Assembly (NCBI GenBank): GCA_963800325.1
Contig: CAWDAQ010000008.1
Span: 1 to 64,000, forward strand
Direction of reading: 5' to 3'
DNA length: 64,000 nucleotides
From: CAWDAQ01 sp963800325
GTDB taxonomy: Bacteria; Actinomycetota; Actinomycetes; Actinomycetales; Dermatophilaceae
The notes below the pieces were generated by a model that saw nothing but the letters and a program-made list of their open reading frames with translations, was not told the DNA's origin and ran no database searches. The first letter of the stretch is position 1; the number at the start of each line of letters is the position of its first letter. The position numbers and the translations under genes were made by a program. Of this stretch, positions 52,872 to 61,572 are shown in pieces.

Positions 52872-54251
52872 TCACCCGGCGGCGACGCCGTCGTCGGGGC
52901 CCTCACGACGGGTCCCGGGCCCCCCGTCACCCGCCTCGTCGACCCCGTCGTCGCCCGCGTCGGCAGCCCCGTCGGCAACCCCGTCGTCAACCTCGGCGCC
53001 ACCGGCGGGGTGCCCGTCCTGCCGGCCGCCGGGTCGGTGGCGGGCGGCGCGCAGGACCGTCGTCCCGGCCGAGTCGGCGAGCCTGCCGAAGGCGAGCGCG
53101 AGCCGCAGGACGTACCCGTCGTGCGGGTCGGTGGGGTCGTAGCCGGTGAGGTCGACGACCTTCGCGAGCCGGTACCGGACGGTGTTGGGGTGGACGAAGA
53201 GCCGGCGCGCGGCCCCCTCGAGGCCGCCGCGGCCCTCGAGGTAGGCGGCGACGGTCTCCAGCAGCGCGCCCCCGCTCGCGCTGCGCAGCGGCCGCCAGAC
53301 CCGGTCCACGAGCGCGCCGCGGGCGGGGACGTCCCCGACGAGCGCCCGCTCCGCGAGCAGCCCGTCGGCGAGGACGGGGCGGGGCGCGTCCGGCCAGGCC
53401 GCGGCGGCCTGGTGGCCGGACAGGGCGGCGCGGGCCGAGCGTCCGGCCGCGAACAGGTGGGGCACGGTCGGACCGACGACGATGGGGCCGTTGCCGAAGT
53501 GCTCGCTGAGTCGTCCGGCCGTCAGCAGCGGCTCGGTGACCTCGCCGAGGATGCAGACGAGGCGGCTGGCGTGGACCGCGGCGAGGGTGACCACCCCCAG
53601 GCGGGCCGCGGACCGGTGCAGGCCGTCGAGCACGGCGACCGGGTCCCGGACCCCGCCGTCGGACTTGCGCGGGGTGCTGCCGGCGACCACCGCGACGTGC
53701 GTCGTCGCGCCCCACCCGAGCGCCGCCGCCCGCGACTCCAGGGACTCGTCCGCCTCGCCGCGCAGGACGGCGTCGACGACGAGGGCCTCGAGCCGGGCGT
53801 CCCAGGCGCCGCGCTCCTCGGCTGCCTGGGCGTAGACGTGTGCGGCGGCGAAGGCGATCTCCCGGCTGTAGCGGAGCACGGCCTCCCGTAGCACGGACTC
53901 GTCCCGGCTCCCGGCGAGCCCGACGACGTCGTTCTCGACGATCTCGACGACGGAGCGGACGAGGTCGAGGGTCTGGCCGAGGCTGATCGAGCGCGTCAGC
54001 TCTCGGGGGGCGGCCCCGAAGACGTCGATGGTCGCGTAGGGGCCCTCGCCCCCGCTGCGCAGCCAGGCGATGAAGTTCGCGATGCCGGCCTGCGCGACGA
54101 GCGAGACCCACGAGCGGTCCTCGGCACTGAGGCGCCGGTACCACGCGTGCCGGCTCTCGATGCGCTGCGTCGCCGCCGCTCCGAGGTCCCCGGCGCGCCG
54201 CTCGACCCGGACGAGGGTCGCCTCGGCGAGCCGGTCAGCAGCACGGGACAT
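52872..54251 (-). CDS. fasR: PucR-type transcriptional regulator of fatty acid synthesis (FasR-like)
   Basis: 459 residues. A C-terminal PucR-type helix-turn-helix is seen in VAAYLEGRGGLEGAARRL followed by HPNTVRYRLAKV. The N-terminal part matches the regulator found directly upstream of fabD in actinobacteria. In Streptomyces coelicolor FasR activates fabD-fabH-acpP-fabF, and the identical gene order supports the same role. The last 50 residues are low-complexity Gly/Asp-rich. TAGGCT at 54263-54258 lies seven bases before ATG 54251, suggesting a leaderless transcript. Confidence 0.88.
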   Translation of the reverse strand: MSRAADRLAEATLVRVERRAGDLGAAATQRIESRHAWYRRLSAEDRSWVSLVAQAGIANFIAWLRSGGEGPYATIDVFGAAPRELTRSISLGQTLDLVRSVVEIVENDVVGLAGSRDESVLREAVLRYSREIAFAAAHVYAQAAEERGAWDARLEALVVDAVLRGEADESLESRAAALGWGATTHVAVVAGSTPRKSDGGVRDPVAVLDGLHRSAARLGVVTLAAVHASRLVCILGEVTEPLLTAGRLSEHFGNGPIVVGPTVPHLFAAGRSARAALSGHQAAAAWPDAPRPVLADGLLAERALVGDVPARGALVDRVWRPLRSASGGALLETVAAYLEGRGGLEGAARRLFVHPNTVRYRLAKVVDLTGYDPTDPHDGYVLRLALAFGRLADSAGTTVLRAARHRPGGRQDGHPAGGAEVDDGVADGAADAGDDGVDEAGDGGPGTRREGPDDGVAAG

Positions 54252-54305
54252 GTCGGCAGCCTAGTGGGACCGTCCCGAGGGCGTTTGTATGGCGTCCACA
54301 AAGAC

Positions 54306-54336
54306 CCGGGCGACAGCGGGCCGGGAGGTCGCCCGG
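54306..54336. terminator. Hairpin downstream of argG
   Basis: Arms CCGGGCGAC (54306-54314) and GTCGCCCGG (54328-54336), 13-base loop, starting about 15 bases past the argG stop. No T tract. Confidence 0.5.
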
Positions 54337-54351
54337 TCGCCTCCGCGTGTC

Positions 54352-55773
54352 TCAGTCGGTGCCCGACTCCATCGCCGCGCGGTCGAGCAGCTCGCCCTCC
54401 TCGTCGGTGACGGCGGCCGGGTTGGCGGCGATGCGGTCCGCCCCGCCCGGCTCGAGCTCGCCGACGAGCCGGCGGTGCCCGCCGCCGAGCCGGCCCTGCC
54501 CGGCGTAGAGCTCGAGCTTGGCGCGGGAGTCGGCGATGTCGAGGTTGCGCATCGTCAGCTGCCCGATCCGGTCGACCGGCCCGAACGCGGCGTCCTCGGT
54601 CCGCTCCATCGAGAGCTTGTCGGGGTGGTAGCTGAAGTGCTCCCCCCGGGTGTCGAGCACCGAGTAGTCCTCGCCGCGCCGCAGGCGCAGCGTGACCTCA
54701 CCGGTGACGGCGGAGGCGACCCAGCGCTGCAGCGACTCGCGCAGCATGAGCGACTGCGGGTCCAGCCACCGGCCCTCGTAGAGGAGCCGGCCGAGCCGGC
54801 GTCCCTCGGCGTGGTAGCTCGCGATCGTGTCCTCGTTGTGGACCGCGTTGAGCAGACGCTCGTAGGTGATGTGGAGCAGGGCGATGCCGGGGGCCTCGTA
54901 GATGCCGCGGCTCTTGGCCTCGATGATGCGGTTCTCGATCTGGTCCGACATCCCCAGGCCGTGACGGCCGCCGACGGCGTTGACCTCGTCGACGAGCGCG
55001 ACCGGGTCCCGGTACTCGATCCCGTTGACCGCGACGGGGCGTCCCTCGTGGAAGCGCACCGAGACGTCCTCGGGGTCGATCCGCACGTCCTCGTCCCAGT
55101 ACGCCACCCCCATGATCGGGTCGACGATCTCCATTGAGGCGTCGAGGTGCTCGAGCCGCTTGGCCTCGTGCGTCGCGCCCCAGATGTTCGCGTCGGTGGA
55201 GTACGCCTTCTCCGCGCTCGCCTTGTAGGGCAGGTCCCGCGCGGTGAGCCACTCCGACATCTCGTGCCGTCCGCCGAGCTCGCCGACGAAGCTCGCGTCG
55301 AGCCACGGCTTGTAGATCCGCAGCGACGGGTTGGCGAGCAGGCCGTATCGGTAGAACCGCTCGATGTCGTTGCCCTTGAACGTCGAGCCGTCCCCCCAGA
55401 TCGAGACGCCGTCCTCCTGCATGGCACGCACGAGGAGGGTGCCGGTCACCGCCCGGCCGAGCGGGGTCGTGTTGAAGTACGTCCGCCCACCGCTGCGGAT
55501 GTGGAACGCCCCGCACGCGACGGCCGACAGGCCCTCCTCGACGAGGGCGTGGCGGCAGTCGACGAGGCGCGCGATCTCCGCGCCGTACTGGCCGGCGCGG
55601 CCGGGCACCGAGCGGATGTCCGGCTCGTCGTACTGGCCGAGGTCGGCCGTGTAGGTGCACGGCACGGCACCCTTCTCGCGCATCCAGGCCACGGCCACGG
55701 AGGTGTCGAGACCGCCCGAGAAGGCGATCCCGACGCGTTCACCGACAGGGAGGGAGGTGAGAACTTTCGACAC
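54352..55773 (-). CDS. argG: Argininosuccinate synthase, long (E. coli-type) form
   Basis: 473 residues. Start region VSKVLTSLPVGERVGIAFSGG matches the E. coli ArgG N-terminus and contains the ATP-pyrophosphatase P-loop AFSGGLDTS. TTPLGRAVTGT, DGSTFKGNDIERF and LGGRHEMSEW are family blocks. It joins citrulline and aspartate in arginine synthesis. GTG 55773 aligns with the family start; TAGGGT at 55786-55781 lies seven bases upstream, so the transcript is probably leaderless. No other arg gene is adjacent. Confidence 0.95.
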   Translation of the reverse strand: MSKVLTSLPVGERVGIAFSGGLDTSVAVAWMREKGAVPCTYTADLGQYDEPDIRSVPGRAGQYGAEIARLVDCRHALVEEGLSAVACGAFHIRSGGRTYFNTTPLGRAVTGTLLVRAMQEDGVSIWGDGSTFKGNDIERFYRYGLLANPSLRIYKPWLDASFVGELGGRHEMSEWLTARDLPYKASAEKAYSTDANIWGATHEAKRLEHLDASMEIVDPIMGVAYWDEDVRIDPEDVSVRFHEGRPVAVNGIEYRDPVALVDEVNAVGGRHGLGMSDQIENRIIEAKSRGIYEAPGIALLHITYERLLNAVHNEDTIASYHAEGRRLGRLLYEGRWLDPQSLMLRESLQRWVASAVTGEVTLRLRRGEDYSVLDTRGEHFSYHPDKLSMERTEDAAFGPVDRIGQLTMRNLDIADSRAKLELYAGQGRLGGGHRRLVGELEPGGADRIAANPAAVTDEEGELLDRAAMESGTD

Positions 55774-55936
55774 GGCCGACACCCTAGCCGTCGCGCCGTG
55801 CCGTCCCGGTCGGCCCTCCGGCATGCGGATGTGCGGCCGCCGGTGCCGGCGCGTGGCCGACCCGTCCGGTGCACCGCCGCTGTGCGGTCACTTTTCCACG
55901 TGCGCTGTTACCCGGTCGGGCATAACGTTCGCGACC

Positions 55937-57160
55937 ATGACCCGACCCCAGAAGGCCTCGCGCCTGACCGTGACCGCCCTGTCCGCCGCCGCCCTCGTCG
56001 CCGCCGCTCCCCTCGTGCTCGTGGAGTCCGCAGCCGCCTCGCCCACGGCCTCCACGACCGGCGCGACGCCCACGACCGAGGCCGGCTCCGCCGCCCAGGG
56101 GGACCGGCACGACCCGCGGGGCCGCCACCGCCCCCGCCACCACCGGACCGCCGTCGGCGACCCGCTCGTCATCGGGCACCGGGGCGCGGCCGGGTACCGC
56201 CCCGAGCACACGCTCGCCTCCTACGAGCTCGCCGCACGGATGGGCGCCGACTTCATCGAGCCCGACGTCGTCTCGACGAAGGACCACCGCCTCGTCGTCC
56301 GGCACGAGAACGAGATCGGCGGGACCACCGACGTCGCCGACCACCCGGAGTTCGCCGACCGCAAGACGACGAAGACCGTCGACGGGACGGAGGTCACGGG
56401 CTGGTTCACCGAGGACTTCACCCTGGCCGAGCTACGGACCCTCCGCGCGAAGGAGCGGCTCCCGCAGATCCGCCAGGAGAACACGATGTACAACGGGATG
56501 TTCACCGTCCCGACCCTCGAGCAGGTCCTCGACCTGCGCGAACGGCTCAGCCGGGAGCTCGGCCGCACGATCGGGGTCTACCCCGAGACGAAGCACCCGA
56601 GCTACTTCGACGGCATCGGCCTCGGTCTGGAGAAGCCACTCGTCAACGCCCTCCGCAGGCACCACCTCGACACCCGGCACGCCCCCGTCCGGGTCCAGTC
56701 CTTCGAGGTCGCCAACCTCGAGGAGATGCGCACCGCCCTCCACCTCAAGGCCCCCGAGGTCCTCCTCGCCTCCGCGACCGGCGGGCCGTACGCCGACCCG
56801 GAGGGGCGGACGTATGCCGAGCTCCTGAAGCCGCGCAGCCTGCACGAGCTGTCGTCGACGATCGACGGCATCGGCCCGGACAAGAACCTCGTCATCGACC
56901 GGAACGCCGACGGCACCCTCGGTCGGTCGACCGGGCTCGTCGACGCCGCACACGCCGCGGGGCTCGAGGTCGACCCGTACACCTTCCGCGCGGAGAACTC
57001 CTTCCTGCCGGCCGACCTGAGGGTCGGTGACGACCCGACCGACTTCGGCCGAGCGATCACCGAGGACGTCGCGTTCATGGACGAGGGGGTCGACGGCCTC
57101 TTCTGCGACCAGACCGACGTCTGTGTCGAGGCGAGGCGGCAGTTCCACGCCGGCAAGTGA
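55937..57160 (+). CDS. Secreted glycerophosphodiester phosphodiesterase (GlpQ-like)
   Basis: 407 residues. The N-terminus has a signal peptide (KASRLTVTALSAAALVAAAPLVLVESAAAS). The mature enzyme has the GDPD barrel motifs VIGHRGAAGYRPEHT, FIEPDVVSTKDHRLVVRHE and ETKHPSYF. It hydrolyses glycerophosphodiesters outside the membrane to glycerol-3-phosphate and an alcohol. A His/Arg-rich linker follows the signal peptide. ATG 55937 gives a proper signal peptide; the frame is open 94 codons further upstream into argG antisense. Ends just before a strong hairpin. Confidence 0.92.
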   Translation: MTRPQKASRLTVTALSAAALVAAAPLVLVESAAASPTASTTGATPTTEAGSAAQGDRHDPRGRHRPRHHRTAVGDPLVIGHRGAAGYRPEHTLASYELAARMGADFIEPDVVSTKDHRLVVRHENEIGGTTDVADHPEFADRKTTKTVDGTEVTGWFTEDFTLAELRTLRAKERLPQIRQENTMYNGMFTVPTLEQVLDLRERLSRELGRTIGVYPETKHPSYFDGIGLGLEKPLVNALRRHHLDTRHAPVRVQSFEVANLEEMRTALHLKAPEVLLASATGGPYADPEGRTYAELLKPRSLHELSSTIDGIGPDKNLVIDRNADGTLGRSTGLVDAAHAAGLEVDPYTFRAENSFLPADLRVGDDPTDFGRAITEDVAFMDEGVDGLFCDQTDVCVEARRQFHAGK

Positions 57161-57164
57161 CCGA

Positions 57165-57201
57165 GACGGCGTCGACCCGCGGACCGCGGGTCGACGCCGT
57201 C
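57165..57201. terminator. Bidirectional hairpin terminator
   Basis: Perfect 18-bp inverted arms (57165-57182 and 57184-57201) with a single central A, between the convergent phosphodiesterase and aceE genes. Such a tight centre means the folded RNA loop takes in a few stem bases. Confidence 0.8.
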
Positions 57202-57228
57202 AGGCCCCGGCCTCCCCTCGTCGGCGCC

Positions 57229-60006
57229 TCAGGCGTCTCCGCCGGTCGTGCCGGACGTGCCGGCGGCCACGTCGAGCAGGCGGTACTTCTCGGCCGCCTG
57301 CTGCGGCACGCCCTCGTCGACCTCGCCACGGTCGGCGAGCATCTGCAGGGCCCGGACCGCGACCGACGGGCCGTCGATATGGAAGAACCTGCGCGCTGCC
57401 GGGCGGGTGTCGGAGAACCCGAACCCGTCCGCGCCGAGGGCCGAGAAGTCCCCGGGCACCCACGGCGCGATCTGGTCCTGGACCGCCTTCATGTAGTCCG
57501 AGACCGCCACGACCGGGCCGGGGACGTCGGCGAGGCGCTCGGTGACGAACGGCGTGCGACGCTCCTGGTCGGGGTGGAGGAAGCGCTCCTCGTCGCAGCG
57601 CATCGCGTCGCGGCGCAGCTCGCTCCACGACGTCACCGACCAGACGTCGGCGACGACGCCCCAGTCGTCCCGCAGCAGCTCCTGGGCCTCGAGGGCCCAC
57701 GGCATCGCGACGCCGCTCGCGAGCAGCTGGGTGCGCGGCGCGTCCTCGGACACGTCCTCGGTGGAGCCGGGGGAGTAGCGGTGCATCCCGCGGACGATGC
57801 CCTCGACGTCGACGCCCTCGGGCTCCGGCGGCTGGACCACCGGCTCGTTGTAGAGCGTCAGGTAGTACATGAGGTTCTTCTCCGGCCCGTCGCCGGCCTC
57901 GCCGTACATCCGCTCCAGCCCGTCCTGCATGATGTGCGCGATCTCGAACCCGTACGCCGGGTCGTAGGCGACGACCGCGGGGTTGGTCGAGGCGAGCAGC
58001 GGGCTGTGCCCGTCGGCGTGCTGCAGGCCCTCGCCGGTCAGCGTCGTGCGTCCGGCCGTGGCGCCGAGGAGGAACCCGCGCGACATCTGGTCCGCCGCCG
58101 CCCAGAGGAAGTCCCCGGTGCGCTGGAACCCGAACATCGAGTAGAAGACGTAGACCGGGATCATCGGCTCGCCGTGGGTGGCGTAGGACGTCCCGGCCGC
58201 GGTGAACGCCGCGACCGACCCGGCCTCGTTGATGCCGGTGTGGAGGATCTGCCCGGACTCGGACTCCTTGTACGCCAGCATGAGGTCGGCGTCGACCGAG
58301 GTGTAGGTCTGCCCGTGCGGGTTGAAGATCTTCGCCGTCGGGAAGAAGCTGTCCATCCCGAACGTGCGGGCCTCGTCGGGGATGATCGGCACGATCCGCT
58401 TGCCGAACTCCTTGTCCCGCATGAGGTCGCGCAGCAGCCGGACCCACGCCATCGTCGTGGCGACCTCCTGCTTGCCCGAGCCCTTCTTCACCGTCGCGTA
58501 GGCCTTGTCGTCGGGCAGCTTCGGCGCGGTGTAGGACACCCGCCGCTCGGGCAGGCCGCCGCCGAGCTTGCGGCGCCGCTCCTTGCTGTACCGGATCGCC
58601 TCGTCGTCCTCGCCCGGGTGGAAGTAGGGCGGCATGTACGGGTCCTTCTCGAGGTCCTCGTCCGAGACCGGGATCTTCAGGCTGTCCCGGAGGCCCTTGA
58701 GGTCGTCGAGGGTGAGCTTCTTCATCTGGTGGGTCGCGTTGCGGCCCGCGAAGTGGCTGCCGAGGCCGTAGCCCTTGATCGTCTTCGCGAGGATGACCGT
58801 CGGCTGTCCGGTGTGGTTCATCGCCGCCTGGTAGGCCGCGTAGACCTTGCGGTAGTCGTGGCCGCCGCGCTTGAGCTTCCACCAGACCTCGTCGTCGGAC
58901 CAGTCCTTGACCATCGCCGCGGTCCGCTCGTCGCGGCCGAAGAAGTGCTCACGGACGTAGGCGCCGTCGTTGGCCCGGAAGGTCTGGTAGTCCCCGTCCG
59001 GGGTCTTGTTCATGAGGTTGACCAGCGCGCCGTCCCGGTCCTGGGCGAGCAGCGGGTCCCAGCCCCGGCCCCAGACGACCTTGATGACGTTCCAGCCGGC
59101 GCCGCGGAAGAACGCCTCGAGCTCCTGGATGATCTTGCCGTTGCCGCGGACGGGCCCGTCGAGCCGCTGCAGGTTGCAGTTGATGACGAACGTCAGGTTG
59201 TCGAGCTCGTCGTTCGCGGCGGTCTGGAGCAGCCCGCGCGACTCCGGCTCGTCCATCTCGCCGTCGCCGAGGAAGGCCCACACGTGCTGCTGCGAGGTGT
59301 CCTTGATGCCGCGCTGGTGGAGGTACTTGTTGAACTGCGCCTGGTAGATCGCGTTCATCGGGCCGATCCCCATCGACACGGTGGGGAACTCCCAGAAGTC
59401 GGGCATGAGCCGCGGGTGGGGGTAGGACGGCATCCCCTTGTTCACGCCGTCGACGACGTGGCTCTTCTCCTGCCGGAACCCGTCCATGTCGTCCTCGCCG
59501 AGGCGGCCCTCGAGGAACGCCCGGGCGTAGATGCCGGGGGAGGCGTGGCCCTGGATGAAGACCTGGTCGCCGCCACCGGGGTGGTCCTTCCCGCGCCAGA
59601 AGTGGTTGAACCCGATCTCGTAGAGGGTGGCCGCGGAGGCGTACGTCGAGATGTGGCCCCCGACCCCGATGCCCTCCCGCTGCGCACGGTGGACCTGGAC
59701 GGCGGCGTTCCAGCGCAGGTAGGCGCGGAAGCGACGCTCGACGTCCTCGTCACCGGGGAACCACGGCTCCTGCTCCGGCCCGATGGTGTTGACGTAGTCG
59801 GTCGTCGTCAGCGACGGGACCCCCACCTGCCGCTGCCGGGCCCGTTCGAGCAGGCGGAGCATGAGGTAGCGCGCACGGGCACGACCACCGTGCTCGATGG
59901 CGCCGGTGAGGGACTCGAGCCACTCCTCGGTCTCCTCCGGGTCGGTGTCCGGCAGGTGAGCGGGGATCCCGTTGAGGATCGGCCCGGCGTCATCGCGTCC
60001 AGCCAC
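57229..60006 (-). CDS. aceE: Pyruvate dehydrogenase E1 component, homodimeric type
   Basis: 925 residues from GTG 60006. The thiamine-diphosphate motif GDGEMDEPESRG...NLTFVINCNLQRLDGP, HASPGIYARAF, GINEAGSVAAFTAAGTSYA and SMFGFQRTGD are typical of single-chain AceE. It decarboxylates pyruvate and acetylates lipoyl E2. AGGACG lies eight bases before the GTG; the open frame continues upstream to 60564 but is antisense-like over fdhD. Monocistronic here; E2 and E3 are not in the window, the normal actinobacterial situation. Confidence 0.97.
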   Translation of the reverse strand: MAGRDDAGPILNGIPAHLPDTDPEETEEWLESLTGAIEHGGRARARYLMLRLLERARQRQVGVPSLTTTDYVNTIGPEQEPWFPGDEDVERRFRAYLRWNAAVQVHRAQREGIGVGGHISTYASAATLYEIGFNHFWRGKDHPGGGDQVFIQGHASPGIYARAFLEGRLGEDDMDGFRQEKSHVVDGVNKGMPSYPHPRLMPDFWEFPTVSMGIGPMNAIYQAQFNKYLHQRGIKDTSQQHVWAFLGDGEMDEPESRGLLQTAANDELDNLTFVINCNLQRLDGPVRGNGKIIQELEAFFRGAGWNVIKVVWGRGWDPLLAQDRDGALVNLMNKTPDGDYQTFRANDGAYVREHFFGRDERTAAMVKDWSDDEVWWKLKRGGHDYRKVYAAYQAAMNHTGQPTVILAKTIKGYGLGSHFAGRNATHQMKKLTLDDLKGLRDSLKIPVSDEDLEKDPYMPPYFHPGEDDEAIRYSKERRRKLGGGLPERRVSYTAPKLPDDKAYATVKKGSGKQEVATTMAWVRLLRDLMRDKEFGKRIVPIIPDEARTFGMDSFFPTAKIFNPHGQTYTSVDADLMLAYKESESGQILHTGINEAGSVAAFTAAGTSYATHGEPMIPVYVFYSMFGFQRTGDFLWAAADQMSRGFLLGATAGRTTLTGEGLQHADGHSPLLASTNPAVVAYDPAYGFEIAHIMQDGLERMYGEAGDGPEKNLMYYLTLYNEPVVQPPEPEGVDVEGIVRGMHRYSPGSTEDVSEDAPRTQLLASGVAMPWALEAQELLRDDWGVVADVWSVTSWSELRRDAMRCDEERFLHPDQERRTPFVTERLADVPGPVVAVSDYMKAVQDQIAPWVPGDFSALGADGFGFSDTRPAARRFFHIDGPSVAVRALQMLADRGEVDEGVPQQAAEKYRLLDVAAGTSGTTGGDA

Positions 60007-60109
60007 GTGTCCGTCCTTTCTCGCGTGCGGTGCCGACGGGGTCCTGCCGGCCACTCCTCCCATCCTCCACCCGAACACGTCCCGCGTGGCAACCCGGGTG
60101 CGCGCCGGG

Positions 60110-61009
60110 TCACAGGCCGGTGAGCCGCTCCTCCCCGCAGTAGACGTTGAGCCGGGGTGAGCGGGCGAAGGCGGCGAGGGTGAGACCGAGGTCGGCGGCG
60201 AGGCCGACGGCGAGCGAGGACGGGGCGGAGACCGTGACGACCGCGGGCAGCCCGGCCGCCGCGGCCTTCTGGACGATCTCGAACGAGGCGCGGGCGCTGA
60301 CGCAGAGGACGTCGTCCACCAGCGGCAGCCGGCCCTCCCGGGCGGCCCAGCCGATGACCTTGTCGACCGCGTTGTGGCGGCCCACGTCCTCGCGGACCAC
60401 GAGCAGCTCACCGGCCGCCGTGAACAGCCCCGCGGCGTGGGCGCCGCCCGTGCGCTCGAACACCGCCTGCTCGGCGGACATCCGCTCCGGCAGCCCCGCG
60501 AGCACGGCCGGGTCGAGCCGCGGGCGGTCGTGCCGGGCGCTACCGCCGTGGCCGGTCGGGGCACCGTCCGGACCCCCGTCCGGGCGGGACGCCGGCCGGT
60601 CGGCGAGCCGTCGGCGGACCTCGGCGATCGTCGTCGTGCCGCAGACGCCGCACGCGGAGGTCATCGTCTCGCTGCGGGCGCGGGGCGCGGCGGCGAGACG
60701 CGCCCCGGGGGCGAGGGTGACCTCGACGACGTTGAAGGTGGGCGACCCGCTCTCGTCCTCGTCGGTGCAGTGCATCATCCGGGCGACCGCGGACGCGTCC
60801 TCGATCAGCCCCTCGGTGACGAGGTGGCCGATCGTGAGGTCGAAGTCGTCGCCCGGGGTGCGCATCGTCGTCGTCAGCGCGCGCTCGCCCACGCGGATCT
60901 CGAGGGGCTCCTCGACCGCGACCGCGTCGGGTCGGCGCACGACGCGCACCTGCCCGGGGTCGCCGACGTCGAGCCGGCGCACCGGTACCCGTGTCGTCCT
61001 GCGTCCCAC
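60110..61009 (-). CDS. fdhD: Formate dehydrogenase accessory sulfurtransferase
   Basis: 299 residues. The sulfur-carrying CxxC is in SACGVCGTTT. Other FdhD blocks: TMRTPGDDFDLTIGHLVTEGLI, FERTGGAHAAGLF, REDVGRHNAVDKVIGW, and SARASFEIVQKAA. It transfers sulfur to the molybdenum cofactor of formate dehydrogenase. A Pro/Gly-rich insert lies around residues 140-165. No formate dehydrogenase gene is visible nearby; the upstream divergent redox operon could share regulation. Confidence 0.95.
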   Translation of the reverse strand: MGRRTTRVPVRRLDVGDPGQVRVVRRPDAVAVEEPLEIRVGERALTTTMRTPGDDFDLTIGHLVTEGLIEDASAVARMMHCTDEDESGSPTFNVVEVTLAPGARLAAAPRARSETMTSACGVCGTTTIAEVRRRLADRPASRPDGGPDGAPTGHGGSARHDRPRLDPAVLAGLPERMSAEQAVFERTGGAHAAGLFTAAGELLVVREDVGRHNAVDKVIGWAAREGRLPLVDDVLCVSARASFEIVQKAAAAGLPAVVTVSAPSSLAVGLAADLGLTLAAFARSPRLNVYCGEERLTGL

Positions 61010-61034
61010 CCCCGCAGCCTAGATCGGCCCGCCG

Positions 61035-61083
61035 ACACGATGCAGGGACACGATGCAGGGACACGATGCAGGGACACGATGCG
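61035..61083. repeat. 13-bp tandem repeat upstream of fdhD and redox operon
   Basis: ACACGATGCAGGG repeated three times in full (61035, 61048, 61061) plus ten bases of a fourth. It sits 25 bases upstream of the fdhD start in a 165-base divergent promoter region, so it may affect expression or simply be a slippage repeat. Confidence 0.75.
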
Positions 61084-61173
61084 GCGACCGATGCAGCAAG
61101 GTCACAGGACGGTCACAGGCCCACCACAAGGGACGCCGCCACAGTGGAGCCATCACCTTCCCAGGAGGGTCCC

Positions 61174-61572
61174 ATGACCACCGAACCCACGTCCTCGACG
61201 TACCCCACGTACTCCCCGTACCCCGCCGACACGGCGCGCGGGCAGCGCGCGCCCCGCCGCCCGGCGCCCGCGCTCACCGTGACCAGGCGGCTGACCGCCG
61301 GGGCGATGCTCGTCGCGAGCGCCGCCGTCGGCGGGATCGGGGTCCACCTCGCGTCCTCGTACGCGGCGAGCCACGCCGCCACGTCGGCGAACGCCGGCAC
61401 CTCGACGGGCACCGGTCTCACCGGGCAGGGGTCCTCGGCGGCCACGGGCTCGCGCTCCTCCGACGACGACGAATCCGGCTCGGGCGGCTCCAGCGGGCTG
61501 CTCGGCTTCACCGGGGTCAGCGGCCTCGGGAGCAGCTCCGGGGCCCCACAGGGCACGACGAGCGGGTCGTGA
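61174..61572 (+). CDS. Small Ser/Gly-rich membrane-anchored protein
   Basis: 132 residues. Short cytoplasmic part with Pro/Tyr/Ser, a transmembrane segment at about 38-60, then a low-complexity Ser/Thr/Gly/Asp outer tail ending in GLGSSSGAPQGTTSGS. Strong ribosome site GGAGGG before ATG 61174. The stop overlaps the apbE start (GTGA), so it is the first gene of the redox operon. It lacks a recognisable FMN-binding domain; whether the SGAP sequence could be flavinylated by ApbE is only a thought. Confidence 0.75.
   Translation: MTTEPTSSTYPTYSPYPADTARGQRAPRRPAPALTVTRRLTAGAMLVASAAVGGIGVHLASSYAASHAATSANAGTSTGTGLTGQGSSAATGSRSSDDDESGSGGSSGLLGFTGVSGLGSSSGAPQGTTSGS

Noticed and set aside
60007..60564. 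N-terminal extension of AceE
   Set aside because: Runs antisense-like through fdhD with Ser/Arg-rich sequence; family start and a ribosome site are at GTG 60006.
61035..61083. CRISPR-like array
   Set aside because: The 13-bp units are contiguous with no spacers. No CRISPR array or cas gene is seen anywhere in the window.
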